This document shows, in pieces, positions 18,533 through 30,819 of a DNA stretch of 64,000 nucleotides. Position 1 is the stretch's first letter; each line of letters starts with the position of its first letter. The DNA lies in NCBI RefSeq assembly GCF_036924715.1, contig NZ_JAZHSB010000001.1, positions 3,339,001 to 3,403,000 of the forward strand, in the 5' to 3' direction. Below the pieces are notes generated by a model that saw only the letters and a list, made by a program, of their open reading frames with translations, had not been told where the DNA came from and made no database searches. This DNA comes from Bradyrhizobium sp. AZCC 1721. GTDB lineage: Bacteria; Pseudomonadota; Alphaproteobacteria; Rhizobiales; Xanthobacteraceae. The position numbers and the translations under genes are program-made.

Positions 18533-18722
18533 GACCTAAAGATAGGCGCAGCCCCGGAATAGGCAAACGGCCCGGATGCCGGCCTGCGAAATGGCCGTTT
18601 TTCAGCCGAAAACCGCCCCGCCATTGGTTGCCGCCCCCGGCTGCGTCGGGTAAACCCTCCGCAACTTCGGACTGGCTTTGGCCCCCGATTCTCAACCTCC
18701 GACATCTGTTTTTGGGACTTCC

Positions 18723-20498
18723 ATGCATCGCTACCGGTCACATACATGCGGCGCGCTCCGTGAGAGCGACATCGGGCAGATCGCCCGTCTTTCCGGCTGG
18801 TGCCATCGCATCCGCGACCATGGCGGCGTGCTGTTCATCGATTTGCGCGACCATTACGGCATCACCCAATGCGTCGCCGACCCGGACTCGCCGGCGTTCA
18901 AGGAAGTGGAAAAGTTCCGCTCGGAATGGGTGGTGCGGATCGACGGTAAGGTGCGCCGCCGTCCCGAGGGGACCGACAATCCGGAACTGCCGACCGGCAG
19001 GGTCGAGGTTTACGTCAGCGAGATCGAGGTGCTGGGACCTGCCGGCGAGCTGCCGCTGCCGGTGTTCGGCGAGCAGGAATATCCCGAAGATATCAGGCTC
19101 AGGTACCGCTTCCTCGACCTCCGTCGCGAGAAGCTGCACCAGAACATCATGACCCGCGGCGCGATCGTCGATTCCATGCGCCGGCGGATGAAGGAGCAGG
19201 GCTTCTTCGAGTTCCAGACCCCGATCCTGACTGCGTCCTCGCCGGAAGGCGCGCGCGACTTTTTGGTGCCGTCGCGAATCCATCCGGGAAAATTCTACGC
19301 GCTGCCGCAGGCGCCGCAGCAGTACAAGCAGCTCCTGATGATGTCGGGCTTCGACCGCTACTTCCAGATCGCGCCGTGCTTCCGCGACGAGGATCCGCGC
19401 GCCGACCGCCTGCCGGGCGAGTTTTACCAGCTCGATGTCGAGATGAGCTTCGTCACGCAAGAAGATATTTTTGCGGCGATGGAGCCGGTTGTCACCGGTG
19501 TGTTCGAGGAGTTTGCCAAGGGCAAGCCGGTCACCAAAGGCTGGCCGCGGATTCCGTTTGCGGAAGCTCTGCGCAAATACGGCACCGACAAGCCGGACCT
19601 GCGCAACCCGATCGTGATGCAGGACGTCTCCGAGCATTTCCGCGGCTCCGGCTTCAAGGTGTTCGCGCGAATGCTGGAAGACCCGAAGAACCAGGTCTGG
19701 GCGATCCCCGGCACCGGCGGCGGCAGCCGCGCGTTCTGCGATCGCATGAATTCCTGGGCGCAAGGTGAAGGCCAGCCCGGCCTCGGTTACATCATGTGGC
19801 GCGAGGGCGGCGAGGGCGCGGGTCCGCTCGCCAACAACATCGGCGTGGAGCGGACGGCTGCGATCCGCGACCAGCTCGGCATGAAGGAGGGCGATGCCGC
19901 CTTCTTCGTCGCGGGCGATCCGGAAAAATTCTGGAAGTTTTCGGGCCTCGCTCGCACCAAGGTGGCCGAGGAGTTGAACCTGATCGACAAGGATCGGTTC
20001 GAACTCGCCTGGATCGTCGACTTCCCGATGTACGAGTACAACGAGGAAGACAAGAAGGTCGACTTCTCGCACAACCCGTTCTCGATGCCGCAAGGTGGAC
20101 TGGACGCGCTCAACGGGCAGGACCCGCTGACCATCAAGGCGTTCCAGTACGACATCACCTGCAACGGCTACGAGATCGCCTCCGGCGGCATCCGCAACCA
20201 CAAGCCGGAAGCGATGGTGAAGGCGTTCGAGATCGCGGGCTATGGCGAGAAGGACGTCGTCGAGCGCTTCGGCGGCATGTATCGCGCATTCCAGTACGGC
20301 GCCCCGCCGCATGGCGGCATGGCGGCCGGCGTCGACCGCATCGTGATGCTGCTGTGCGGAACCACGAACCTGCGCGAAATCTCGCTGTTCCCGATGAATC
20401 AGCAGGCCGTGGACCTCCTGATGGGCGCGCCATCGGAGGTCACGACCAAGCAGCTCCGCGAGCTCCACATCCGGCTCAACCTGCCGGATAAGGGATAG
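18723..20498 (+). CDS. aspS: Aspartyl-tRNA synthetase, probably non-discriminating
   Basis: The class II enzyme has 591 residues. The N-terminal OB fold starts [18 protein letters not shown]. Class II motif 2 is [10 protein letters not shown] and motif 3 is [13 protein letters not shown], with the bacterial-type insertion (GAD domain) between them. The ATG at 18723 gives the expected N-terminus. Alphaproteobacteria of this group commonly lack asparaginyl-tRNA synthetase and use a non-discriminating AspRS with GatCAB; that is background knowledge, not visible here. It is divergent from selO. Confidence 0.96.
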   Translation: MHRYRSHTCGALRESDIGQIARLSGWCHRIRDHGGVLFIDLRDHYGITQCVADPDSPAFKEVEKFRSEWVVRIDGKVRRRPEGTDNPELPTGRVEVYVSEIEVLGPAGELPLPVFGEQEYPEDIRLRYRFLDLRREKLHQNIMTRGAIVDSMRRRMKEQGFFEFQTPILTASSPEGARDFLVPSRIHPGKFYALPQAPQQYKQLLMMSGFDRYFQIAPCFRDEDPRADRLPGEFYQLDVEMSFVTQEDIFAAMEPVVTGVFEEFAKGKPVTKGWPRIPFAEALRKYGTDKPDLRNPIVMQDVSEHFRGSGFKVFARMLEDPKNQVWAIPGTGGGSRAFCDRMNSWAQGEGQPGLGYIMWREGGEGAGPLANNIGVERTAAIRDQLGMKEGDAAFFVAGDPEKFWKFSGLARTKVAEELNLIDKDRFELAWIVDFPMYEYNEEDKKVDFSHNPFSMPQGGLDALNGQDPLTIKAFQYDITCNGYEIASGGIRNHKPEAMVKAFEIAGYGEKDVVERFGGMYRAFQYGAPPHGGMAAGVDRIVMLLCGTTNLREISLFPMNQQAVDLLMGAPSEVTTKQLRELHIRLNLPDKG

Positions 20499-20511
20499 AG
20501 CACGCGACGGC

Positions 20512-22494
20512 TCAGAGCGCCGTCGTTGTCTCTAGCCGGAACTGCGCTAAGGCAAGGAGCGGATCGGTCTGAAGTAGCTCGAATAGCTGCATCACCGGCA
20601 CCTTGCCGAGTGGTGTGAGCTTGATCGTGAGCGTTGTTCCCGGCGTCTCGATAAAGCGCGCCAGCGAGTCCACAACCGCCTCGGCGTCGGGATTGCTGGT
20701 CGCCGTTGTGGCGCCGCTGTCCCTAACGTCCTTGACGATCGCCTGCCGCGCCGCGTCGCGGCTGATGTTCTGCATCCGGGCATAATGGGCGACCGCGCGA
20801 TCAACGGCACCGAGATCGCGCACCGTGAGCTCGATTCCGCCGGCCTCGATTTGCGTCGCCATGGCGGCTGCCTGAAGCGGATTGATCGAGAAAACCTCGC
20901 GCGGCACGTTGGCGAGCGAAATTCTTGCCGACGCTTTCAGCATGCCGCCAAGCTCGACCGTTGCCGCCTCCAGCACGAATGAGCGTGATGCTTCGGTCCA
21001 CACCGTGCCGAGATCGAGATCGAGCGCCAACTTGTCGAGGCCCGTGGCAATCAGCATTCGCTGGCCGGGATCCGTCGTGTCGAGGGGACCGGACATCTTC
21101 GCGATCAGCCGTGCCTTGCTCGGAACAGGTCCGACCAACTGTCCCCAATCGAGGCTGATGAGGTCGACGTTGATCGGCCGGCCGGTGTTCTTGTAGGGCG
21201 CTGTGAAGCCTTTGAGCTCGGCGCCCTCGAGCAGAGCGATCATGCCGAGCGCTAGGTCGGGCGATGGCGGTTGCGCCGGGTTCGAGAACTGCGCGCTCAT
21301 GCGCAACAAGCCGGCGATATCCACGCTTTTGAGGGCGAAGCGGCTGAGCTTGACGGGGCCCTGGGGCGTGCGGCCGTCAAAACCCTCGACCGCAAACTCG
21401 CCCGTCTTTCCGTTCTCCAGACTGAAGCGCATCGACGCGAGCTTGAAGCCGCCCTCTGGCATATCCATCGAAAGGCCGCGTATCTCGCCGTTTCCGATGC
21501 GCACGCCCTCGTAGATTTTGGCCGCCCGTTCCATCATTTCGCGCGCCTGCGCCGGCGTGGGCTGGGCCGTGCCGGACGGTATCGTTGCCAGCAGCGCAGC
21601 CAACTGCAGCCGCGAGGGCCGCGCCCCGATATCGTCGGCCGTCAGTCCCTCGATACGCACCGCCGGACCTTGTCCTGAGGTGATCGTATAGGCGCCGGTG
21701 CTAATCTGCTGGTAGACGCGGTAGTATTGGTCGTCATTGGCGCGCTGTGGATCGAGGATGGCTGCGGCGGCTAGCGTATCGACGTCCTGCGCAGCGAGAT
21801 TGGCCAGGTCCCCGGTCACCTTCTCGGGCTTGCCCTTCGGTTGCGTGGTCGCTGTGAATGTCATTCGGTCGATAGTAACAGCGGCGATCCTGCCGGCCTT
21901 CATGTCGCGCAGCGTAAGGTTGGAATAGGCGAATTCTCCCTTCCCCAGCGCCGGGTTTCCGGAGTTCATGGTGCCGGCAACACTGGGTGCCGTGATCGAG
22001 GAGGCGGTGAGTGCACCAAACTGTTCGATAAGCAATCGATACAGGTCTATCGTCGACGAGGACGCCGGTGGCCGCGGCAGGCCTGCCGGACCGGAAAAAT
22101 CCTTCGCCGCGATCCGCGGCACCTTGTAGGTGACTTGCCAATCTGCCCCTGCCGGCATGCTGGCATTGATTTCGAGGTCGATCGCCTCGATCGCATCGGC
22201 CGAGAAGCGTGCCGTATCCGGCTGACCGACGCCGGAGGCTGTGATGCTGGCAACCTTCACGCGCACCGGCGGCTGCGTTGCCGATTCAGTCGCGATATCG
22301 TCAATTCGGAGCGTGCGGCTCTTCAGGTCGAACGATACCTGGCCGTGACTGGCCTTGCCGCCGCTGGCTCTGATCTGCTCGAACGCGGCCTCGACCTCGC
22401 CCTTGATTCGATGCTGGGTGTAGTACTCGAAGCCGAAGAAGCCTCCCACCGCGATCACGACCGCGGCGACCAGACCCAGCAATATCTTTACCAT
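20512..22494 (-). CDS. Large membrane-anchored protein of unknown function
   Basis: With the ATG at 22494 the protein has 660 residues; GGAG lies eight bases upstream, while the in-frame ATG at 22539 has no ribosome site. One N-terminal membrane helix (ILLGLVAAVVIAVGGFFGF) is followed by a long domain that should lie in the periplasm. It is rich in beta strands with recurrent patterns such as FDLKSRTLRIDDI and VKVASITASGVG. The arrangement recalls AsmA- or YdgA/DUF945-like envelope proteins, but I cannot confirm either. It converges on aspS with 13 bases between stops. The C-terminal part (SPLGKVPV-type, LLQTDPLLALAQF) has no motif I know. Confidence 0.75.
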   Translation of the reverse strand: MVKILLGLVAAVVIAVGGFFGFEYYTQHRIKGEVEAAFEQIRASGGKASHGQVSFDLKSRTLRIDDIATESATQPPVRVKVASITASGVGQPDTARFSADAIEAIDLEINASMPAGADWQVTYKVPRIAAKDFSGPAGLPRPPASSSTIDLYRLLIEQFGALTASSITAPSVAGTMNSGNPALGKGEFAYSNLTLRDMKAGRIAAVTIDRMTFTATTQPKGKPEKVTGDLANLAAQDVDTLAAAAILDPQRANDDQYYRVYQQISTGAYTITSGQGPAVRIEGLTADDIGARPSRLQLAALLATIPSGTAQPTPAQAREMMERAAKIYEGVRIGNGEIRGLSMDMPEGGFKLASMRFSLENGKTGEFAVEGFDGRTPQGPVKLSRFALKSVDIAGLLRMSAQFSNPAQPPSPDLALGMIALLEGAELKGFTAPYKNTGRPINVDLISLDWGQLVGPVPSKARLIAKMSGPLDTTDPGQRMLIATGLDKLALDLDLGTVWTEASRSFVLEAATVELGGMLKASARISLANVPREVFSINPLQAAAMATQIEAGGIELTVRDLGAVDRAVAHYARMQNISRDAARQAIVKDVRDSGATTATSNPDAEAVVDSLARFIETPGTTLTIKLTPLGKVPVMQLFELLQTDPLLALAQFRLETTTAL

Positions 22495-22750
22495 TAGTTG
22501 TGCTCCGGACGCCGACGTTGCAGGAGGCAAATTTGCCATATTGTCGGCCAGGGGGATGGGGTAGGGAGACAAATATGCTACCGGATTTGCCGCGCTTCGT
22601 CGATGAGCCCCTGTTGACGGCGGCGTTCTCGGATGTTGCATCCAAGTGGTCGCCCGTGCTTCACATCCCCCTCATTTTGCCGGAAAACTGACCCTGATCT
22701 GGAAGTATCAATAAGAGCAAGAGTTCGGGACCGGAAACGCGGGAGCCTAC

Positions 22751-25060
<2,310 letters not shown>

Positions 25061-25130
25061 AGCCCGATTCAGATTGAATCAAAATCGGGATTTAGCCTTT
25101 TGTTCTGACGCGCTTTCTTCGCGTGAACCG
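25061..25130. repeat. Extragenic palindrome-like sequence after maeB
   Basis: CCGATTCAGATTGAATCAAAATCGG contains GATTCA/TGAATC, and CGCGCTTTCTTCGCG forms a short hairpin. From memory, the order of these blocks followed by a GCGTGAACCG motif is typical of a dispersed Bradyrhizobium intergenic element. Confidence 0.45.
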
Positions 25131-25166
25131 AAGCCGGCTCTGGACCAAGTCCGGGGGCCGGCTTTT
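25131..25166 (+). terminator. Candidate terminator downstream of maeB
   Basis: AAGCCGGC at 25131-25138 pairs with GCCGGCTT at 25157-25164, with a second small stem (GGAC/GTCC) in the loop, and TTTT closes the structure. It lies 70 bases after the maeB stop. Confidence 0.6.
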
Positions 25167-25351
25167 GCGCAAAGCCACGATGATCAAGAAAGCGCCTTGG
25201 TTCTGCTTCTATAGGAATGTCTGGTTGAGGGCACCGCGCAGGCTGCTGCGCGGATGGCTTCGATTTGAGCGTTTGAAAAGCGGAGACGAAACGCCCATAA
25301 TCGTTTCGCGCCGCCTGCTATCTTTGCATGCCATTCAGTGAGGCCGATCCC

Positions 25352-25804
25352 ATGCCAGCGTTAGTTACCTTCGGGCGAGTCCTGTTCGCCGTGCTCTTCA
25401 TGTACACGGGAGCGACCAAGCTTTTCGCGATACAGCAGACGGCAGACTTCATCGCATCCAAGGTAACGATTCCGGCGCTGCTTGCGCCCTATACCTCGCA
25501 GCTCGAAACCATGGCGGGCATGCCGATGCCGCAATTACTGGCGGTCGGCGTCGGCGGTTTTGAGATCCTCGCCGGCCTGATGATCGCGGTCAATTTCGCC
25601 GCGCGCTTCTTCGCGATCCTCCTGATCTTCTTCGTGCTCGCCACGACCTTCTATTTCCACGATTTCTGGAATCAGCCGGCGCCCGAAAATGCCAAGACGT
25701 TGATCGAGGCTCTGAAGAACCTGTCGATCATCGGCGCGCTGTTCATGATCGCGGGCTACGGCAAGGGTCCGCGGCCGAACGAGCCGGCCTACGGGGACAT
25801 CTAA
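25352..25804 (+). CDS. DoxX family membrane protein
   Basis: The 150-residue protein has four hydrophobic segments and the DoxX pattern RVLFAVLFMYTGATKLF at the N-terminus. DoxX-family proteins are associated with quinone or thiosulfate redox chemistry in some archaea and with envelope redox complexes in bacteria; the role here is unknown. The ATG at 25352 has GAGG eight bases upstream; an ATG at 25328 is in frame but lacks this. It converges with the second TRAP operon, seven bases between stops. Confidence 0.84.
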   Translation: MPALVTFGRVLFAVLFMYTGATKLFAIQQTADFIASKVTIPALLAPYTSQLETMAGMPMPQLLAVGVGGFEILAGLMIAVNFAARFFAILLIFFVLATTFYFHDFWNQPAPENAKTLIEALKNLSIIGALFMIAGYGKGPRPNEPAYGDI

Positions 25805-25811
25805 ACCGCGG

Positions 25812-27227
25812 TCAGAAATTCCGGACCACAACGCGTGAACCGTCCAGCAGCGTCGCGCTCTGCGGCGGCGCGACGTGTTCGATCTGCGCGGTGCGCGCCG
25901 CTACTCTGCGCGCCTGCAGCCATTGCGGGAACCACATCGCGATGGCCGGGAAGATCAGCACCAGTGCCACGCAAGCGACCTGCAGCACCATGAAGTCGGC
26001 CATGCCGCGGTAGATCAGCCGCAGGTTCCATTCCTTGACGACCTGCTTGAGATAGTAGGCCGACATGGCAACGGGGGGAGAGAGGAACGCCGTCTGCAAC
26101 ACGACCGCGACGATGCAGCCGAACCAGACCATGTCGTAGCCGAGGCCCTTGGCCACCGGCGCGAGCATCGGCATGAAGATGAAGACGATAGCCGGCCATT
26201 CGAACGGCCAGCCGAGCAGGAATATCAGGGTCAGGAGCAGGGACATCGTGCCCCAAGGCGGCAGCGGCGAAGCGAGCAGGGCGTTGGTCATCCAGGTCGC
26301 CGTGCCGAGCCATGCGAAGACGGCGCCGAATACGTTGGAGGCGACGGCAAGCAACAGCACCATGCTGGTCGTCGCCAGCGTGGCATAGCAGGCATCCACC
26401 AGCCCGCGCCATGTGAACCGGCCGTAGGCAATGACGAGGAGGATCGCCCCCAGCGCGCCGAACGCCGCTGCTTCCGCGGCGGTCGTGATACCGGCGAGGA
26501 TGGCGCCGAGGGTCAGGATCGTCAGGATGGTCACCGGCACCAGACCGACCAGGCACTCCCATAGCACGATCCGCACCGAATCGGGCCGCTCCTCGATCGG
26601 CACCGGCGGGCCGAGCTTCGGATTGAAGTAACAGCGGATCAAGGTATAGGCGATGAACATCGCGGACAGCAGGAAGCCGGGACCGAACGCCGCCGCATAG
26701 AGATCGATGATCGAGATATCGAGTACGGGCGCCATCACAACCAGCATCACCGACGGCGGGATCAAGATGCCGAGCGTGCCGCCGGCGGCAATGGAGCCGG
26801 CCGACATGCGCACATCGTAGCCCGCGCGGATCATCATCGGCCCAGCCATGATGCCGAGCAGCGCGACGGTTGCGCCGACAGTCCCCGCGGCGATCCCGAA
26901 CAGCGTCGCCGTGAGAATGACGACCACGTAGAGCGCGCCATTGAGCGGCGCAAACAGGTCGCGGAACGCTTTGAACAGCCGTTCCATCAGTCCGGCCTGG
27001 TCGCAGACGAACCCCATCAGGATGAACATCGGCACCGCAACGAGTTCGTCCTGCTTCATCAGGCCGATGGTCTGCAGGTAGGCGAGGTTGAAGACGCGCT
27101 CGCCCATGCCGACGTAGCCGAACGACAGCGCCAGGAACAGCAGCGTGAAGCTGATCGGCAAGCCGATGAAGATCGCCCCCAGCATCACCACGAGCATGAC
27201 AATTCCGAGGAGTTCGAGTCCCGTCAT
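25812..27227 (-). CDS. TRAP transporter large permease DctM (second system)
   Basis: The 471-residue channel subunit has about twelve membrane segments and is a clear paralogue of the protein at 847-2271. Shared blocks include GGTLGILIPPSVML, LYAAAFGPGFLL, LGWPFEWPAI and LSPPVAMSAYYLKQVVK. The C-terminus is extended by about 25 soluble residues (HVAPPQSATLLDGSRV). The start is fixed by the ATGA overlap with dctQ. Family: FcbT3-like, mannitol/chloroaromatic TRAP group; substrate unknown. It is the last gene of a dctP-dctQ-dctM operon read leftward. Confidence 0.93.
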   Translation of the reverse strand: MTGLELLGIVMLVVMLGAIFIGLPISFTLLFLALSFGYVGMGERVFNLAYLQTIGLMKQDELVAVPMFILMGFVCDQAGLMERLFKAFRDLFAPLNGALYVVVILTATLFGIAAGTVGATVALLGIMAGPMMIRAGYDVRMSAGSIAAGGTLGILIPPSVMLVVMAPVLDISIIDLYAAAFGPGFLLSAMFIAYTLIRCYFNPKLGPPVPIEERPDSVRIVLWECLVGLVPVTILTILTLGAILAGITTAAEAAAFGALGAILLVIAYGRFTWRGLVDACYATLATTSMVLLLAVASNVFGAVFAWLGTATWMTNALLASPLPPWGTMSLLLTLIFLLGWPFEWPAIVFIFMPMLAPVAKGLGYDMVWFGCIVAVVLQTAFLSPPVAMSAYYLKQVVKEWNLRLIYRGMADFMVLQVACVALVLIFPAIAMWFPQWLQARRVAARTAQIEHVAPPQSATLLDGSRVVVRNF

Positions 27228-27817
27228 ATTTCGATCTTTTCCTTGTGCTCGAACTCGCGCCCGAACTGGACCTGGTACCAGCACTTCAGGACCTCGGACA
27301 CGCCCTGGATCATGAGAAGAAGGGCCGCCAGCGGGATCGTGGCCCGGAAGGGCCACATGATCGCGCGCCACACGCTTTCCTGCGACCGTTCGCCAGTGTC
27401 ATAGGAGTGCAAGGCATCGTCATAGCTGATCAGCATGAACGTGATCATGGCCGGATAGAAAAACAACAGATAAGAGATCAGGTCGACGATGCCCTTCTTC
27501 CGCTCCGAGTAATTCTCCCAATAGATGTCGGTACGAACATGCGCGCCCTTCAGCAGCGCGTATCCCGATCCGAGCATGAAGGCCGCGCCGTTGACCATGA
27601 AGCTGGATTCGTAGACCCAAACGGTTGGCGCGCCGAACCCGTAGCGCATGACGACCTCGTAGGAGATCGTCACCACCAGAAACAACATCGACATGGCGAT
27701 GAGTTTGCCGGTCACGTCGGTGAAGCGGTCAATCGCCCGTATGATCGAGTAAAAAGCATGCGGGAATTCGCCGCCCGGATTGCTGGCGACCGAAGCACTG
27801 CTGGGGTCCGCGGACAT
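27224..27817 (-). CDS. TRAP transporter small permease DctQ (second system)
   Basis: This 197-residue protein has four membrane segments. KGAHVRTDIYWENYSERKKG and FEHKEKIEI are the same landmarks seen in the first DctQ. It has a longer serine/alanine-rich N-terminus than its paralogue (MSADPSSASVASNPGGEF). The start ATG at 27817 has GGAG six bases upstream. It links the binding protein to DctM. The 70-base gap from dctP and four-base overlap with dctM indicate a single operon. Confidence 0.93.
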   Translation of the reverse strand: MSADPSSASVASNPGGEFPHAFYSIIRAIDRFTDVTGKLIAMSMLFLVVTISYEVVMRYGFGAPTVWVYESSFMVNGAAFMLGSGYALLKGAHVRTDIYWENYSERKKGIVDLISYLLFFYPAMITFMLISYDDALHSYDTGERSQESVWRAIMWPFRATIPLAALLLMIQGVSEVLKCWYQVQFGREFEHKEKIEI

Positions 27818-27887
27818 GATCGCTCCTCTTCAGGCAATGCTGGCGTCCGGCGGTTCGGACGCCAGCAGCTCCGCTACTACGGAGAGA

Positions 27888-29009
27888 TCACTTCTTGGTC
27901 AGGTAGATCTTGCTCTTCCAGTAGTACTCGCCGGCGAAATTGTACGGCGGGAACCACGACAGCTTGAACGGCACGATCTGTTCGGCATAGGCCTTCTGGC
28001 TATCGATGACCTTCCTGTAGAAGGGGTTCTTTGCCGCGTGCTCCGCCTGGATCTTCTCCCACTCGTCGAGGAAGTTCTTCAAGACATCGTCGGGCGTGCG
28101 ATGCATCTGAACGCCCGCCTTGATCAGGTCCTGGCAAGCATGCGCCGTCTCGCGATTGAAGGCGAAGTTACGTTGCGTCGTGGCATAGACGCTCGCCACC
28201 TTGATGATCTCCTGCAGGTCAGGCGTGAGCTTTTTCCAGACGTCACCGTTGATCATCAACTGGCCGCCGGTGACGGGCTCGTGCATGCCCGGCGTGTAGT
28301 AGTGCTTGGCCACCTGATGCAGGCCGAGCTTCTTGTCTTCCTCGCAGTTGATCCACTCGGCGCCCTCGATCACGCCGCGCTCCATGGCGGGCACGATTTC
28401 GCCGCCGGGAATGGTGACGACCGACACGCCGAGCCTGCCGTAGGTTTCCGCACCGATGCCGTAGATCCGGTACTTCAGGCCCTTGAGATCGCTGAGGCTG
28501 TTGATCTCCTTCTTGAACCAGCCCATTCCCTGCGGGTAATCGGTCGGGATCGGGAAGCCGACGACGTTGAGCTTGAGGACGTCGCGATAGAACTCGTCGA
28601 GCAGCTTCATGCCGCCGCCGTCATAGTACCAGGCCCAGTAGTCCGAGCCGTCCATACCGAACAGCGGACCATGCGACATCGGTATCGTCGCGGTGTTGCG
28701 GCCGAGGATGTAGCCGAACGGCCCCATGCCTACATCGAGAACGTTCTTGGACGTGGCGTCGAATACCTCGAACGGCGGCACGATCGCTCCCGCCGGCAGC
28801 GTCTCGATCTTGAGGCGTCCGGCCGTCATCTTTTCGACGGTCTCGGCCCAAAGCTTGAAGATGAGATGGAAGTTCGAGGATGCAGGGTGGGTCGATTGAC
28901 CCTTCAGCACTAACGGCTTTTCGGTGGTTTGGGCCTGAACCGGCCCGGTCAAAGCAGTGACGAACCCAAGAGTCACCGCTGCAAGCATGGTTGAAGCGCG
29001 CCTCAACAT
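27888..29009 (-). CDS. TRAP transporter substrate-binding protein DctP (second system)
   Basis: This 373-residue periplasmic binding protein has a signal peptide ending VQAQT near residue 27. The start at 29009 has GGGAGG seven bases upstream, and the stretch before it is basic and lacks a signal. The core has the DctP landmarks SLSDLKGLKYRI, GRLGVSVVTIPGGEIVPAMERGVIEGAEW and a second-domain WKKLTPDLQEII. The WINCEED stretch and overall layout fit the TakP/FcbT1 branch that binds keto or aromatic acids. The C-terminal 60 residues resemble the truncated DctP at the start of the window. The ligand is unknown. Confidence 0.93.
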   Translation of the reverse strand: MLRRASTMLAAVTLGFVTALTGPVQAQTTEKPLVLKGQSTHPASSNFHLIFKLWAETVEKMTAGRLKIETLPAGAIVPPFEVFDATSKNVLDVGMGPFGYILGRNTATIPMSHGPLFGMDGSDYWAWYYDGGGMKLLDEFYRDVLKLNVVGFPIPTDYPQGMGWFKKEINSLSDLKGLKYRIYGIGAETYGRLGVSVVTIPGGEIVPAMERGVIEGAEWINCEEDKKLGLHQVAKHYYTPGMHEPVTGGQLMINGDVWKKLTPDLQEIIKVASVYATTQRNFAFNRETAHACQDLIKAGVQMHRTPDDVLKNFLDEWEKIQAEHAAKNPFYRKVIDSQKAYAEQIVPFKLSWFPPYNFAGEYYWKSKIYLTKK

Positions 29010-29142
29010 GTCGTGGTCCTCCCGATGATGACGTGTGTTTTTCTTTTTTCTTTTCAGGTTGGAACCGCGCCCGCGCGCTGTCAAGCGATCTCTGGCCACG
29101 GGTTGGCTTGCGGCGAGATTGATTGGACGAAAGGATGACGCC

Positions 29143-29700
29143 CTATGCGCCGCGCCGCCACGGCGTGACGGTCACCTCGTGCGCTGCATCGAGCATCTGC
29201 GGCTCGCCGGCGCGCAGTCCTTGCGCGGCGAGGATTTCCTGCGGCGAACGGGCGGGGACTCCGGGGAAGCAGGGTTCGCCACCGGGTAGCCGGACATGCG
29301 GCGCTTGCGAGAGCCAGAACACGTCGTAGCGGTCCATGAACATGCCGAACACGCCGGGGCCGCCGATCACGGCAACGGTGCCGGTATCCACGCCTGCATG
29401 ATGGCAGGCGGCTTCGAACGAAGCGCCCGCGGGATTCCACAGCGTAGCTTTCGGATTGGACGGGTCGGGCGCGATGGCATCGACTTTGCGCGTCAGGATG
29501 ATCCGCTTGCGCCGCGGCGAGTTCGGCTGGTCCTCATAGGAATTGCGGCCGTGCAGGATCAGGTCGGAGCGGTCGAGGGCGGCGGTAAAAAACGCCTTGT
29601 CGCCCTCGAACTTCAATTCGTCCGGCATGACGTTGCGCGCGTCCGCCAGCATGCCGTCCGCGGAAACGATGACATAGCCTTCGATGCGCAGCGCCGGCAC
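29143..29700 (-). CDS. RibD C-terminal / dihydrofolate reductase-like protein
   Basis: The 185-residue protein has the DHFR-like fold pattern shared by RibD C-terminal domains. It starts with IEGYVIVSADGMLAD, has DLILHGRNSYED (the cofactor-phosphate loop) and VAVIGGPGVFGMFMDRYDVF (the GG nucleotide loop). It would be an NADPH-dependent reductase of unknown substrate; no deaminase domain is attached, so it is not full RibD. The start is GTG at 29700 without a clear Shine-Dalgarno. A NodB-type deacetylase gene ends upstream at 29721 on the same strand. Confidence 0.8.
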   Translation of the reverse strand: MPALRIEGYVIVSADGMLADARNVMPDELKFEGDKAFFTAALDRSDLILHGRNSYEDQPNSPRRKRIILTRKVDAIAPDPSNPKATLWNPAGASFEAACHHAGVDTGTVAVIGGPGVFGMFMDRYDVFWLSQAPHVRLPGGEPCFPGVPARSPQEILAAQGLRAGEPQMLDAAHEVTVTPWRRGA

Positions 29701-29720
29701 GGGCCCGCGTCGCGCCGCTA

Positions 29721-30668
29721 CTATTCCGAGATCGTCTGGACGACGCTGGAAACCGGGCGCGAGCTCACGGTCGGCAGCTTCAGATCCTTGACGATGTCCT
29801 CGTCATACTGGGCGATGGTCTGCACCGGCGTCTTGGCGCGCATCGCCACCACCTTGTAACCGCCAGCCTTCAGCTTCTTCAGTAGCTCGGGCAGGGCTTC
29901 GGCGGTGTGCTTCTGGAAGTCGTGCATCAGGATGATGCCTTTGCCGTTCTTCTCGACCTTGCGCATCACGGTGTCGATGATGGTCTGCGCCTTGCTCGCC
30001 TTGAAGTCGAAGGAATCGAGGTCGCAGGAGAAGATCCCGATGTTGCGTTCGCCAAGATAGGTGACCATCTCCGGCGGGTGCTGCAGCGCGGGGAAGCGGA
30101 AGAACGGCGCTGGCGCCTTGCCGCCGAGTGCCCATTTCACGGCGCTGAAGCCTTTTTCGATTTCGTCCTTGCGCTGCTGCTCGTTCAGCTTCTTGTTGAC
30201 GAGGGCGGCATGCGACCAAGTGTGCGATCCGATCGAATGGCCGGCCGCCATCACCTGCCTGAGGATTTCGGGATAGTAGGTGGCGTGCTTGCCGATCGGG
30301 AAGAAGATGCCGGTGGTGCATTCCTCCGCGAGCGTCTTCAGGACCGCAGGCGTATTCACCGGCCACGGGCCGTCGTCGAAGGTCAGCACCACTTCCTTGT
30401 CGCGAAGGAAGTCGAGCTCCTTGAAATGCTCGAAGCCGAAGCCGGGACCGCCGGTCGTGTCGATCTCGACCGTGCGGCCGATGCCGAGCGCGTTCGGATT
30501 GTTGCAAGGCGGACGGGTCGAGACGGGCGCTGGTGGCGGAGCGGGAACTGGTGCCGTTGCTGCCTGAGGCGCGGCCACGCCTTTGGCGGGTGGAACCTGC
30601 GACCACGCCGCGTTTGATGCCAACAGCGAAACCGCGCCTGCAAAGATCACCCCCGCCCCAATACGCAT
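29721..30668 (-). CDS. Exported polysaccharide deacetylase (NodB homology domain)
   Basis: The 315-residue protein starts with a signal peptide (cleavage near AAWSQ, residues 20-24), then a proline/alanine-rich linker of about 30 residues, then a NodB domain. TFDDGP (96-101) supplies the metal/catalytic aspartates and SHTWSH (about 147-152) the two metal-binding histidines. PFFRFPALQHP and IILMHDF are the later motifs. It would deacetylate an N-acetylated glycan in the periplasm or envelope; which one is unknown. It shares the strand with the RibD-like gene, 20 bases away. Confidence 0.9.
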   Translation of the reverse strand: MRIGAGVIFAGAVSLLASNAAWSQVPPAKGVAAPQAATAPVPAPPPAPVSTRPPCNNPNALGIGRTVEIDTTGGPGFGFEHFKELDFLRDKEVVLTFDDGPWPVNTPAVLKTLAEECTTGIFFPIGKHATYYPEILRQVMAAGHSIGSHTWSHAALVNKKLNEQQRKDEIEKGFSAVKWALGGKAPAPFFRFPALQHPPEMVTYLGERNIGIFSCDLDSFDFKASKAQTIIDTVMRKVEKNGKGIILMHDFQKHTAEALPELLKKLKAGGYKVVAMRAKTPVQTIAQYDEDIVKDLKLPTVSSRPVSSVVQTISE

Positions 30669-30819
30669 CCTGTTTTCCCCAAATTAGAATCCCGCACCCG
30701 GTCGGTGGCGCTGCCGTCGTCCGGTCTGCCTCCATCCCCCGACGCACAGTAGCCTAGTTGGAGCACGCGCGCCAATGCAACCGTTGCGACGCAGCGGATT
30801 TGTCCCCGAGCCGGTTAAT

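Noticed and set aside
17018-18562. 514-codon plus-strand frame opposite selO
   Set aside because: It is antisense to SelO, which has all its catalytic motifs; the translation is low-complexity.
18738-20468. 576-codon open frame opposite aspS
   Set aside because: It is fully antisense to a clear aspartyl-tRNA synthetase and its translation is rich in R, A and H with no domain; a by-product of high G+C codon use.
25123-25341. 72-codon frame between maeB and doxX
   Set aside because: It overlaps the palindrome and terminator, is strongly basic and has no ribosome site.
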